Shown here: piece by piece, positions 1 through 8,159 of the stretch
How positions within the stretch are numbered: the stretch's first letter is position 1
Layout: the number at the start of each line of letters is the position of its first letter
DNA from: Desulfovibrio sp.
GTDB lineage: Bacteria > Desulfobacterota > Desulfovibrionia > Desulfovibrionales > Desulfovibrionaceae
Assembly: GCA_031272715.1 (NCBI GenBank)
Contig: JAISTH010000063.1
Location: 1-32,304, forward strand
Length of the DNA stretch: 32,304 nucleotides
Reading direction: 5' to 3'
Position numbers and translations under genes: made by a program
Notes under the pieces: generated by a model
The model's input: the letters and a program-made list of their open reading frames with translations, nothing else
What the model was told of the DNA's origin: nothing
Databases searched by the model: none

Positions 1-522
1 GGGGGGTGTGCCGTGGTGCCCACCAGGCAGATTTCCCGTAAGGAATTCCTGATGGGCCCAACCCCTTGGTTTTCTAGGGCAAAGTGGTGCTCGGAGGCAT
101 AAAAGTGCGAAACTACAGAGTTTATCTTAAGAATTTTCATTATGGTAAAATTTCATATACTAGATTGAAATCATACTTCTCGATACTATAAAAAATCTTT
201 TTCACAATCAATTTAATCTTGAATCATCACTAAAATCCACTGCATACGACAATTCCGCTGACTTTTCCCATTTTGTGAACTCTTAAATCATGATGAATAC
301 CTCGCATTCGCGCATTCCTTTCCTCCAAGACATGCCGTCAAATCCTCTCCCTTCCGACTTCACGACGCCCCTCCGCATCCTTCGCCCGATTGCCCATCCC
401 AGGCCCCCATGGTATAGATGCCGTCCTTGCCGTCCCTTCCGGGACGGCGACGCCAGACCCCGATCCGACACCCTGCAGCCAACCGCTCCGCCTCCCCGCG
501 GACGCGGAGGAACCCACCACCC
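1..522. other. AT-rich left end and pepA leader, no recognised gene
   Basis: Positions 1 to about 330 are clearly AT-richer than what follows. Two short open frames end here: one from the window edge stops with TAA at 100-102, the other runs 78-188 and ends in TAA. The second would encode a short basic peptide rich in Lys, Tyr and Arg. Neither is recognised, and either could be the tail of a gene lying outside the window. From about 330 to 522 the sequence is GC-rich and forms the leader of pepA. The pepA frame is open back to an ATG at 418, but that part reads as low-complexity Pro/Arg sequence and is not part of the family. Confidence 0.4.
165..192 (+). promoter_or_regulatory. candidate sigma70-type promoter
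   Basis: TTGAAA at 165-170 and TATAAA at 187-192 are separated by 16 nt, each one base away from the sigma70 consensus. If used, transcription would start near 199 and give a leader of about 320 nt before pepA. AT-rich sequence produces such matches by chance, so this is a candidate only. Confidence 0.35.
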
Positions 523-2031
523 ATGATGGACATACAATTCCAGAACCTCGGCCCCGCACAGTGGAAGGCCGACGTGATGCTGCTCCCCGCATGCGAGGAG
601 GAGGCCCTTCCCGGCATCTGCCCCGAGATCGACAAGGCCGTCCCCTGGCTGACCGTGGCCCCCGGACTGCGGGACTTCAAGGGGAAAAAGAACGAACTCG
701 CCCTCCTGCACGGCCACCCGGATCTTGCCCTGCCCCGCGTGCTGGCCATAGGCCTCGGCAAGAAGGAGAAGCTGGACATGAACGTCCTGCGCAAGGCCGT
801 GGCCGCCGGCGTGGCCCATTGCCGCAAGCGCGGGCTGAAGACCCTGCTGCTGCCGGAACCCGGCCTTGCGCGATTGCCGGGAGGGCGGACGCGACTCGTC
901 GAGGAGTGCGTCTGCGCCGCGCTCCTCGGACTCTATCGCTTCTCCCAGCTGAAGAAGAAGACCGACGAGGACATGGACGATCCCTCATGGCTGGCCGTCG
1001 GCTTCGATGGAGCATCCTCTTCCGAGGAACTGCAGAATGCGGCGCGGATGGGCGAGTCATCGGCATGGGCGGTGTCCCTCGCGAGGGATCTGGCATCCAC
1101 GCCCCCGAATCTCCTCTCCCCCCACGAGATGGGCGTGCGGGCCCAGGAACTGTCCGGGCAGTGCGGGTTCACCTGCACGGTCCTTGACGAGAAGGCCCTC
1201 GCCCATGAAGGCATGGGAGGCATCCTCGCCGTGGGACAGGGATCCTCCCGCCCCCCGCGTCTCGTCGTGATCGAGCACGTCCCCGACGGCGGCGCCAAGG
1301 ACGGGCCCCTCGTCTTCGTCGGCAAGGGCATCACCTTCGATTCCGGCGGCATATGCATCAAGCCCTCCGCCAACATGGACCAGATGAAGGCGGACATGAT
1401 GGGCGCCGCCTGCGTCCTTGCGGCCGTCGCGACGCTGGCCAGGGAACGGTCCCCGCGATGGGTCGCGGGAGTGCTCGCCTGCGCCGAGAACCTCCCCGGG
1501 GGCGGGGCCTCCCGTCCGGGGGACGTGGTGAGGCTCGCCAACGGCGATTGGGTGGAGTTCCAGAACACCGACGCGGAAGGCCGCATGGTGCTGGCGGACG
1601 CCCTCTGCTACGCCCAGAAGCGTTGGACGCCTGCGGCCATCGTCGACATCGCGACGCTCACCGGGGCCTGCGCCATAGCCCTCGGCAAGGAGATCGCCGG
1701 GATGTTCTGCGACGACGCCAAGCTCGCCGAGAGACTGCGGGGCGCATGCACCGCCTGCGGGGAGCCCCTCTGGCCCATGCCCCTGTGGGAGCCCTACAAG
1801 GAGCTCCTCAAGAGCGAGGTCGCCGACATCTCCAACATGGGCAAACGTGAAGGTGGCGCCATAACGGCCGCCCTGTTCCTCAAGCACTTCGTCAAGGAGG
1901 GCATGTCCTGGGCCCATCTGGACGTCGCCGGGGTTGACTGGGCGGAGAAGACGACCCCGCTGTGCCCCAAGGGCCCCACCGGCTTCGGGACGAGGACGCT
2001 GCTGGAGCTCGCCCGTGGAGGGCTCTCGTGA
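523..2031 (+). CDS. pepA: leucyl aminopeptidase (M17 family)
   Basis: Cytosolic two-metal aminopeptidase that removes N-terminal residues from peptides; 502 residues, the usual length for the family. The C-terminal catalytic domain is intact: GKGITFDSGG begins at residue 267 with metal/catalytic Lys268 and Asp273, and the M17 signature NTDAEGR lies at 348-354 with Asp350 and Glu352. Residues 1 to about 160 are the variable N-terminal domain. I chose the ATG at 523 because GGAGG at 506-510 precedes it and family-like sequence begins there; ATG 526 is nearly as good. The stop codon overlaps the start of the next gene (GTGA), so the two are probably translationally coupled. Family assignment is firm; the physiological peptides are unknown. 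Confidence 0.95.
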   Translation: MMDIQFQNLGPAQWKADVMLLPACEEEALPGICPEIDKAVPWLTVAPGLRDFKGKKNELALLHGHPDLALPRVLAIGLGKKEKLDMNVLRKAVAAGVAHCRKRGLKTLLLPEPGLARLPGGRTRLVEECVCAALLGLYRFSQLKKKTDEDMDDPSWLAVGFDGASSSEELQNAARMGESSAWAVSLARDLASTPPNLLSPHEMGVRAQELSGQCGFTCTVLDEKALAHEGMGGILAVGQGSSRPPRLVVIEHVPDGGAKDGPLVFVGKGITFDSGGICIKPSANMDQMKADMMGAACVLAAVATLARERSPRWVAGVLACAENLPGGGASRPGDVVRLANGDWVEFQNTDAEGRMVLADALCYAQKRWTPAAIVDIATLTGACAIALGKEIAGMFCDDAKLAERLRGACTACGEPLWPMPLWEPYKELLKSEVADISNMGKREGGAITAALFLKHFVKEGMSWAHLDVAGVDWAEKTTPLCPKGPTGFGTRTLLELARGGLS

Positions 2032-3557
2032 AGGTCTTCCTGATCGGCGCCGGTCCAGGCGACCCGGGACTGCTGACCCTCAGGGGGCGGGACGTCCTCT
2101 CCACGGCGGACGTGGTGGTCTACGACGCCTTGGCCAATCCCGCCCTTCTTGAGCACGTCCGGCCGGACGCCGAGATCGTGTACGTGGGGAAGATCGCCGA
2201 CGACCACGCCATGCCCCAGGAGCAGATCAACGCCCTGCTGGTCCGCAAGGCCAGTGAGGGGAAGACCGTCGCCCGTCTCAAGGGGGGCGATCCCTACATC
2301 TTCGGCAGGGGAGGGGAGGAGGCCGAGGCCCTCGTCCGCGCCGACATCCCCTTCGAGACGGTCCCGGGCGTAAGCAGCACCGTCGCGGCTCCCGCCTGCG
2401 CCGGGATCCCCGTGACCCACAGGGACGCCTGCTCCTCGGTCGTCTTCGTCACCGGGCACGAGAACCCAGAGAAGGGCGGCTCGGTCCATGACTGGGACGC
2501 CCTGGCCCGGAGCGGCTCCACCCTGGTCTTCGTCATGGGCATGAGGAACCTCCCCTCCATCGCCCGGAACCTCATCCAGGCAGGGCTGGATCCCGCCACC
2601 CCGGCCGCGGTGATCCACAGGGGAACCACGCCCAGGCAACGCAGCTGCGTCGCGCCTCTCGCGGACATCGCCGAGGAGGCCAGGCGCACGAGCTGCACCA
2701 ATCCCTCCGTGGTGGTGGTGGGCAAGGTGGTCGCCTTGAGGGACTCCCTGAACTGGTTCGAACGGCGGCCCCTTTTCGGCCGCTCCATCGTCGTGACAAG
2801 GGCGCGGGAGCAGGCCAGCGGCCTGGCGGCGGATCTCTCGGCCCTCGGGGCCGAGGTCGTCCAGTTCCCCACCATAGAGATCGTCCCCCTGGATGACACC
2901 ACGGAACTCGACCGGGCCGCGGAGAACTGCGGCGGATACGCGTGGGTGATCTTCACCTCCGTCAACGGCGTGCGGCACTTCTGGTCGTCCCTGGGGAAGG
3001 CGGGCAAGGACGGCAGGGCCCTTGCGGGCTGCAAGGTGGCCGCCATAGGGCCCGCAACCGCCGAGGAACTCGCCCGGAAGGGCATCGTGGCAGATCTGGT
3101 CCCTCCCGCCTACGTGGCGGAGAGCGTCGTCGAGGCGTTGCTCGCCAGGGAGGGCTCCTCCATCGCAGGGATGCGCATCCTGCTGCCCAGGGCCGAGAAG
3201 GCGAGAGACGTGCTGCCGGAGGAACTCGAGGCGGCGGGGGCGAAGGTGGACGTGGTGCCGGCCTACAGGACGGTTCCGGCGACGGCCAGACGCGAGGAGT
3301 TCCTCGCGCGGCTCGAAGAGGGCGCCATCGACTGCGTCACCTTCACCTCGTCGTCCACGGTGGAGAACTTCTTCTCCATGGTCGAACCGGAATCGATCAG
3401 GTCGCGGCCCGAAATCCTCCTCGCGGCCATAGGTCCGGTGACGGCCAAGAAGCTTGGCGATTACGGGCTGACCTGCGGCCTCATGCCCGACAAGTTCACC
3501 ATCCCGGCGCTGGTGGAGGCGCTCACGGGGCATTTTTCCGGCAAGCCTCGTCGATAG
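2028..3557 (+). CDS. cobA/hemD: uroporphyrinogen-III C-methyltransferase / uroporphyrinogen-III synthase fusion
   Basis: Bifunctional enzyme of 509 residues. The HemD half closes hydroxymethylbilane to uroporphyrinogen III, and the CobA half methylates it twice with SAM to precorrin-2, the entry to cobalamin, siroheme and the siroheme-dependent heme route. Residues 1 to about 245 are CobA: GAGPGDPGLLTLRG near the N-terminus, LKGGDPYIFGRGGEE and VPGVSS. Residues about 253-505 are HemD, beginning with RSIVVTRAREQ. Start is GTG 2028 with GGAGGG five bases upstream; it overlaps the pepA stop. This domain fusion is known from Desulfovibrio, where sulfite reductase creates a high demand for siroheme. 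The gene ends only 7 nt before the end of convergent cbiL, and no terminator is visible between them. Confidence 0.93.
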   Translation: MKVFLIGAGPGDPGLLTLRGRDVLSTADVVVYDALANPALLEHVRPDAEIVYVGKIADDHAMPQEQINALLVRKASEGKTVARLKGGDPYIFGRGGEEAEALVRADIPFETVPGVSSTVAAPACAGIPVTHRDACSSVVFVTGHENPEKGGSVHDWDALARSGSTLVFVMGMRNLPSIARNLIQAGLDPATPAAVIHRGTTPRQRSCVAPLADIAEEARRTSCTNPSVVVVGKVVALRDSLNWFERRPLFGRSIVVTRAREQASGLAADLSALGAEVVQFPTIEIVPLDDTTELDRAAENCGGYAWVIFTSVNGVRHFWSSLGKAGKDGRALAGCKVAAIGPATAEELARKGIVADLVPPAYVAESVVEALLAREGSSIAGMRILLPRAEKARDVLPEELEAAGAKVDVVPAYRTVPATARREEFLARLEEGAIDCVTFTSSSTVENFFSMVEPESIRSRPEILLAAIGPVTAKKLGDYGLTCGLMPDKFTIPALVEALTGHFSGKPRR

Positions 3558-3564
3558 CGCTGTT

Positions 3565-4293
3565 TCAGCTGCGCTCCCTCGTGCCGGGGCTGAGGATCAG
3601 GGTCATGTAGGGAGGCGTGGAACCGTCCATGTCCGCGCAGGGGGCCAGGGTCTCCCCTGGCTGCTCCACGCGGCTCGCCATGACGGCCGTCCCCCTGCGG
3701 CCCGACCTCTCAAGGGCCTTCAGGATGGCCGGGCAGTTCCTGTACGCCTTGAGGACGACCGCCGTGGCATCCCCCTCGAGTTCCCCGAGGAGCGCCTCCT
3801 CCCCTCCGATGCCGGACAGGATGCGCAGGCTCTCCTCCCCTTCGCAGAGGATCATGGGCACCCTGGCCGCCGCGGCCTGGAAGGACGTGATGCCCGGAAC
3901 GATCTCGATGGGTGTGCCGGGAGCCGTCTCCTCGATCCGGCGCATGAGATACCCGAAGGTGCTGTAGATGAGCGGATCCCCCAAGGTGAGGAAGGCCGCG
4001 TCACCCAGGCTCTCGAGAACCTCGAGGGCCTTTTGGGCGGCCAGACGCCACGCCGTCTCCAGCCGTTCCCTGTCCCGGGTCATGGGGAAGTCGAGACGCA
4101 CGATCTCTATGCCGGCCTTGAGGTGCGGCCGCGCCACCTCCAGGGCCATGGAATGGTCGTTGTTCGGCGATGCCGCCGCGAGGATCGCCCGCACCCTCCC
4201 CAGCACCTCGACGGCCCGCAGCGTCAGCAGATCCGGGGCGCCCGGTCCGACGCCCACCCCGTACAAGGTCCCCTTCGCGCCAGTCGTCGTCAT
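3565..4293 (-). CDS. cbiL: precorrin-2 / cobalt-factor II C20-methyltransferase
   Basis: SAM-dependent methyltransferase of corrin-ring synthesis, adding the C20 methyl to precorrin-2 or its cobalt form; 242 residues, normal length. The tetrapyrrole-methylase pattern is clear: GVGVGPGAPDLLTLRA at the N-terminus, LGDPLIYSTFGYL in the middle and VPGITSFQAAAA after it. It is the last gene of the riboswitch-controlled operon, and its ATG overlaps the stop of the binding-protein gene (ATGA, 4 nt). Its substrate is the product of the CobA/HemD protein encoded convergently next door. Whether it acts on the metal-free or cobalt-loaded ring cannot be told from sequence; the anaerobic lifestyle suggests the cobalt form. 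Confidence 0.88.
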   Translation of the reverse strand: MTTTGAKGTLYGVGVGPGAPDLLTLRAVEVLGRVRAILAAASPNNDHSMALEVARPHLKAGIEIVRLDFPMTRDRERLETAWRLAAQKALEVLESLGDAAFLTLGDPLIYSTFGYLMRRIEETAPGTPIEIVPGITSFQAAAARVPMILCEGEESLRILSGIGGEEALLGELEGDATAVVLKAYRNCPAILKALERSGRRGTAVMASRVEQPGETLAPCADMDGSTPPYMTLILSPGTRERS

Positions 4294-5294
4294 GGTCTCC
4301 CCTCCGGCATCCGCCCGTCCCCGGGCGGCGGACTCCCTTTCCGGGACGGCGGATTTTCTTCCCCTTTTCGCTGTGGCACGCCGTGCAGCATCCCCTCCAG
4401 ACGCTCAGCAGCGTCTAAGGAATGGGGGCCCGGACGGGCGAAGACCGCCTCCTCGACCTCGAACACCCGCCCCGTCTTCACGGCGGCGAGACCCCGGAAA
4501 TGCGGCCGCAGCCCAAGGGGAACGGGGTCGGGGTTCATTGGCCCCTTCTGCAGGATGTAGACGTCCGGATCCATGTCGATCAGCGCCTCCTCCCCGAGGC
4601 GCACCAGCTTGCGGGGCGTCTCGACGACGTTCCGCCCCCCCCCCGCCTCGATGATCTCGTGGACGATGCCTTTGGTCCCCGCCGCCAGCAGGTTGGGATA
4701 GCGCACCTCGTAGAAGACGGAGACGGCCGGGGTGTTCCCGCGCCGGCTCCGCAACGCCTCAAGCCTGTGTTCCCATGCGGCGACCAGATCCTTGGCCGCG
4801 GCGTCGAGTCCGCACAGCGTGCCGATGTGCCGCGTGACCCGGAACAGGTCCTCGAAGCCGTCCAGAGAGAAGACGGCGATGACGAGGCCGAGTCTGCGCA
4901 GGCTCTCCGACTGCTGCAGCGCCTCGTGGCGTCCGGCCAGCTGCAGGACGAGATCCGGACGGCACGCAAGGACCCGCTCGGGATCCGGGCGCATGTGCGT
5001 GCCGATGGAGGGGAGATCGGCGATATCCGGCTGGACGTCCGCGCTCGTGCGGGCCACGAGGCGGTCCCGTCCCCCCAGTGCCAGCAGCGTCTCGGCGAAG
5101 GCGCCGTAAAGCGCGACGACCCGGCGCGCCGGAGCCTCCAGCCTGACGATGCGCCCCGCGTCATCCGTCACCTCCACCGAGGCTCGCGGAATCCCCTGAA
5201 GCGCCCCGAGGACCATGGCCACCGCCAGGAACAGCCTGGGCAATGCCAAGAGCGGGGTGAGGAAAGACATGCACCGGAACGGCATAGAGGGCAC
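4290..5294 (-). CDS. corrinoid/iron-siderophore ABC transporter substrate-binding protein (BtuF-like)
   Basis: Periplasmic binding protein of 334 residues. A Sec-type signal (hydrophobic stretch about residues 10-28) is followed by a class III periplasmic binding fold: RRVVALYGAFAETLLALGG, a long middle helix, and GGRNVVETPRKLVRLGEEALIDMDPDV-like sequence near the C-terminus (residue runs quoted in part). The cobalamin riboswitch upstream makes B12 or another corrinoid the likely ligand. Start is GTG 5294: GGAGGAGA at 5301-5308 (minus-strand reading) lies 6 nt upstream. The first 134 nt therefore overlap the end of the ATPase gene. The last 30 residues are a Pro/Lys/Gly-rich tail outside the fold. 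Alternative starts are ATG 5285 and 5270. Confidence 0.82.
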   Translation of the reverse strand: MPSMPFRCMSFLTPLLALPRLFLAVAMVLGALQGIPRASVEVTDDAGRIVRLEAPARRVVALYGAFAETLLALGGRDRLVARTSADVQPDIADLPSIGTHMRPDPERVLACRPDLVLQLAGRHEALQQSESLRRLGLVIAVFSLDGFEDLFRVTRHIGTLCGLDAAAKDLVAAWEHRLEALRSRRGNTPAVSVFYEVRYPNLLAAGTKGIVHEIIEAGGGRNVVETPRKLVRLGEEALIDMDPDVYILQKGPMNPDPVPLGLRPHFRGLAAVKTGRVFEVEEAVFARPGPHSLDAAERLEGMLHGVPQRKGEENPPSRKGSPPPGDGRMPEGRP

Positions 5295-6015
5295 TGAGAT
5301 TCTCCTCCGTGAAGGCGGTCTCGACGGGACCGTCGAAGAGCAGGCGGCCGTCGCGCATGCCCACGAGACGCGTGGCGTACATGCCGGCCAGGTTGCAGTC
5401 GTGCATGGCCACGACGAGGCATCGGCCCCTTCGACGCTGCCGTTCCAGCAGGTCGAAGAGTTCGATCATGCGGGCCACGTCGAGCCCGGCGGACAGCTCG
5501 TCCAGAAGCAGGAGCGGGGTCCCGGGGGCCAGGGCCCTCGCCAGCAGCACCCGCTGCACCTCCCCGCCCGAGAGTTCCGAGACGTTCCTGTCGGCGAACT
5601 CCAACGCTCCGACGTCCGCCAGGGCCGCCTCCGCCGCCTCCCGGTCGGCTGTGGAATACCGGCCGTGCCAAGCGAGGTGGGAGAATCTCCCCAGCAGCAC
5701 GAGGGACATGGCCGTCATCCCCTCCGGAAGCCGCTCCCGCTGCGGCACCACGGATACCAGTCTCGCCCTCGCCTTGGGCGCAAGCGATGTCAGGTCACGG
5801 CCGTCCCATCGCACGTTCCCTTCCCAGGGGCGGAGGACGCCCGCAAGGCAGCGGAGCAGGGTGGTCTTGCCGCATCCGTTGGGGCCGAGGAGGGCGATGG
5901 TCTCCCCTCCCCTGGCCGACAGGCCAATGCCGTGCAAGACGGCGTCACGCGCCTCCGGGGGCCGGAATCCGCGCCTTGCCCCGTATCCCGCGACGAGTCC
6001 GTCGACATCAAGCAT
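5161..6015 (-). CDS. corrinoid ABC transporter ATP-binding protein (BtuD-like)
   Basis: Cytoplasmic ATPase of the FecCD/BtuCD importer class, 284 residues. Walker A GPNGCGKT is at residues 44-51, the signature LSGGEVQR is in the middle, Walker B LLLLDEL is followed by SAGLD, and the switch histidine is in VAMHD. Its start overlaps the permease stop by 8 nt, and its 3' end overlaps the start of the binding-protein gene by 134 nt. The normal domain ends around residue 260; the last 25 or so residues are Gly/Ser-rich and look like a by-product of that overlap. The neighbours and the riboswitch give its substrate; the ATPase itself does not discriminate. Confidence 0.88.
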   Translation of the reverse strand: MLDVDGLVAGYGARRGFRPPEARDAVLHGIGLSARGGETIALLGPNGCGKTTLLRCLAGVLRPWEGNVRWDGRDLTSLAPKARARLVSVVPQRERLPEGMTAMSLVLLGRFSHLAWHGRYSTADREAAEAALADVGALEFADRNVSELSGGEVQRVLLARALAPGTPLLLLDELSAGLDVARMIELFDLLERQRRRGRCLVVAMHDCNLAGMYATRLVGMRDGRLLFDGPVETAFTEENLSALYAVPVHVFPHPALGIAQAVPGGGHGPRGASGDSASLGGGDG

Positions 6016-7078
6016 GGCGTGCGCGCACCATGAGGGCGAAGACGGGGGCGCCCAGAAGCGCCGTCACGACGCCCACGGGAAGTTCCTGCCCGGACCCTGG
6101 AAGCGTGCGGGCAAGCACGTCGGCCCAGACCAGCAGCAGACCCCCTCCCAGGAAGGCCCCCGCGATCAGCGGACCGTGGGCCGGGCCGAGGGTCTGGCGA
6201 AGGGCGTGCGGGGCCACCAGCCCAACGAATCCGACGATGCCCGCAACGGCGACGCATCCGGCCGTCATGCACCCCGCTCCCGCAAGCAGGAGCAGGCGCG
6301 TCCTGCCCACGGCCAGCCCCACGTGACTTGCCGCCTCCTCCCCAAGACTCAGCGCGTCCAGTCCGCGCCAGAGAAGGGCCACCACGGCCATGCCCGGCAG
6401 AAGCGTCGCCAGCAGGACGGGAAGACTGTCCCAGCCGCGCCCCTGGAAGGATCCCAGTATCCAGAAGACGATGCTGGTGACGGAATCTTCGTGCAAGGCC
6501 TTGACCAGGGCCACGATGGATCCCAGAAAGGCCGAGACCGCTATGCCGGCGAGAACGACCCGCTCCAGTCCCCCTCCTCCGAGAAGCAGCGCCCCGAACA
6601 GGGCGAGCAGGGCGCCGGCCAGGGCGGCCATGCTGATCAGCGCGGCGTGGGAGGAGATGCCGAGGGCCGCTCCCGCCGCGCCCCCCAAGGCGATGGCAAG
6701 ACTTGCGCCACAGGCGGCGCCGGCGGACACGCCAAGGGTGAAGGGGTCGGCCAGGGGATTGTGCAGGACGCCCTGCAGGGCGACTCCGGCCACGGCGAGG
6801 GCGCCGCCGATGAGGGCCGCAAGGACCACTCTGGCCAGCCTGATGTCCCCCACGACCGTAAGCAGCTGCTCCGGGCACGGCGCAAGGCCCAATCGTCCGA
6901 GAATCCCCTGGAGCACCTGCTCCCAGTGCAGGGGCACCGGCCCGAAGAGACAGGCCAAGGGCAGGGAGACGATCCAGCACACAAGGAGCAGCAGGAGCGC
7001 CGGGCAGGGGCCTGCGCGACGGATAGCGGCCGCGATGCCGCGGGGATTCCGAGAGGTGTGGGATGCGCCGTCGTCCAT
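6008..7078 (-). CDS. corrinoid ABC transporter permease (BtuC/FecCD family)
   Basis: Inner-membrane permease, 356 residues, with about ten hydrophobic segments. Family landmarks are RLARVVLAALIGGALAVAG, LQGVLHNPLADPFTLGVS, and late in the protein GIVGFVGLVAPHALR, the loop that contacts the ATPase. The reading frame is open further upstream to 7150, but that extension runs through the intrinsic terminator at 7090-7122. The ATG at 7078, just downstream of the terminator, is therefore the plausible start, although its Shine-Dalgarno (GGACGGG) is weak. First gene of the riboswitch operon. Confidence 0.88.
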   Translation of the reverse strand: MDDGASHTSRNPRGIAAAIRRAGPCPALLLLLVCWIVSLPLACLFGPVPLHWEQVLQGILGRLGLAPCPEQLLTVVGDIRLARVVLAALIGGALAVAGVALQGVLHNPLADPFTLGVSAGAACGASLAIALGGAAGAALGISSHAALISMAALAGALLALFGALLLGGGGLERVVLAGIAVSAFLGSIVALVKALHEDSVTSIVFWILGSFQGRGWDSLPVLLATLLPGMAVVALLWRGLDALSLGEEAASHVGLAVGRTRLLLLAGAGCMTAGCVAVAGIVGFVGLVAPHALRQTLGPAHGPLIAGAFLGGGLLLVWADVLARTLPGSGQELPVGVVTALLGAPVFALMVRARHA

Positions 7079-7089
7079 GTCCCGTCCGC

Positions 7090-7122
7090 AAAAACGAAAA
7101 GCCTCTTCCGGATGGAAGAGGC
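7090..7122 (-). terminator. intrinsic terminator of the cobalamin riboswitch
   Basis: On the - strand, GCCTCTTCC and GGAAGAGGC form a stem (7101-7122), followed by TTTTCGTTTTT (7090-7100). It lies between the aptamer and the permease ATG, so the riboswitch probably acts by premature termination when a corrinoid is bound. Confidence 0.85.
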
Positions 7123-7193
7123 CCGCGATCCCTCCACCCCGATGCGGCAAAAACCCGTTGCCGATGGGTACGGCGCCCCGACGGGGAACCCTG

Positions 7194-7352
7194 GCGCAGG
7201 GCAGGTATTCCGGCTCGATCCCCTGTTGTTCCGGCCTTCCCGCTTACGCAGTGGCGCATGGAGGAACACGGTTCTGGATCTTACGGCGGCGGGTCCGCTC
7301 TCGCTTGCGACGAGATTCCCTCTTGCGGTCGGCATGGCCGACACCCTGACGC
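7194..7352 (-). ncRNA. cobalamin riboswitch aptamer
   Basis: The - strand carries the B12-box-like GCCGGAATACCTGCC (7200-7214) and, upstream, an AAGAGGGAAT segment, GCCACTGCGTAAGCGGGAAGG and CCGCCGTAA, in the order known for cobalamin riboswitches. An outer stem can be drawn between GCGTCAGGG (7344-7352) and CCCTGCGC (7194-7201). It precedes a BtuCDF-type operon and a terminator, which fits negative control by a corrinoid. Exact ends are approximate; which B12 form it prefers cannot be said. Confidence 0.9.
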
Positions 7353-7650
7353 TGGCCATTCTAGAGAGGGGGGTGGCCCTGTCAAGCGCATCGGTCGGAA
7401 TGGTCCATGCCGGGGGCGATGCCGTGCCGATGCCATGGGGACGCGAGACCAGCACGACCCTCACGCGTTCCGGACCAGGCACATGGACAGTCCCAGCGCG
7501 TTCGGGCAGGGAACCGGGATCACCTCTCAAGGTCCAAGGGTGCATCGGCAACGCCTCCTTTCCGTCGTCCCGCACTGGCCGCACGGTTTTCTTGGCAACC
7601 GTGTGGCGCTCAGTTTTGACTCCTGCGTTTGTCAAACCGGAGCCGAGACG

Positions 7651-7690
7651 GTGAATGGCAAGGTTTCCAACCTCCGGTTCACTTTTTTTT
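7651..7690 (+). terminator. intrinsic terminator-like hairpin with no gene upstream
   Basis: GTGAA (7651-7655) pairs with TTCAC (7678-7682), and AGGTT pairs with AACCT inside it, with an internal loop. The hairpin is followed directly by eight T (7683-7690). It points in the + direction, yet no + strand gene lies between here and 3557. It could end an unannotated small transcript. Confidence 0.55.
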
Positions 7691-8086
7691 CGCCAGTCGG
7701 GTTAACTTTTTTCGTACATCGACTGTGCGCATTGTGCACATGAAGAGACCGTCGCTGCGCCCGGGAGACACGTCCAGAACCTGCGGAGAACCTTCACCAG
7801 CCCTATGGATTCGCCATCGTCGGCGTCCTCGCCCGAATCCCCGCAGGCAGGCGGCCGCGGTCCCCCTCCGCCTCCGCCCGGTTCCCGACGGCCCCGCATC
7901 TGGGTGCTCGGCCATCGGGCGGCGAGCATCCAGAGGCCTGCCGAGGTCTTTACGACAAGAAACTTTTGCTTGCGCTCAGGCTGGAAAAAGCAGTATAACG
8001 ACATCGTTCTCCCAAAGATATGTTGGGGGGCGATCATGGGCAGACCGAAGGCCGACGACCTGGCCGAACTGCGGTGAGGGCAAAGC

Positions 8087-8159
8087 ATCTGGCAGACCCC
8101 AGGACCTCGGGGTCCACACGAGCCGGTGACCGTCAAGGCGGTCGCCTGCCACACCAGAT
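8087..8159 (+). ncRNA. possible structured RNA (three-way junction) in the dmsA1 leader
   Basis: ATCT (8087-8090) plus GGCAG (8091-8095) can pair with CTGCC (8146-8150) plus AGAT (8156-8159). Two hairpins sit inside: GACCCC (8095-8100) with GGGGTC (8109-8114), and GACCG (8128-8132) with CGGTC (8139-8143). It lies 127 nt before dmsA1. I do not recognise a known family; it does not match my memory of the Moco motif. GC-rich DNA makes hairpins easily, so confidence is low. Confidence 0.3.

Noticed and set aside
78-188. Short basic reading frame that looked a little like the C-terminus of a reverse transcriptase
   Set aside because: Only 36 codons, no catalytic motif in the window; the likeness is impression only.
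5309-7654. A 781-codon open frame on the + strand opposite the B12 operon, and similar long frames such as 22063-26088 (+), 23030-25741 (-) and 25806-28499 (-)
   Set aside because: They are antisense to well-recognised genes, have low-complexity Arg/Gly/Pro composition and no domains; high GC removes stop codons on the other strand.
8041-8058. GG-N10-GC spacing in the dmsA1 leader
   Set aside because: No TTGC-like -12 box; spacing alone is common in GC-rich DNA.
8036-8077. 13-codon frame (MGRPKADDLAELR) after a G-run as a leader peptide or broken regulator
   Set aside because: Too short to judge, no family match, no regulatory codon pattern.
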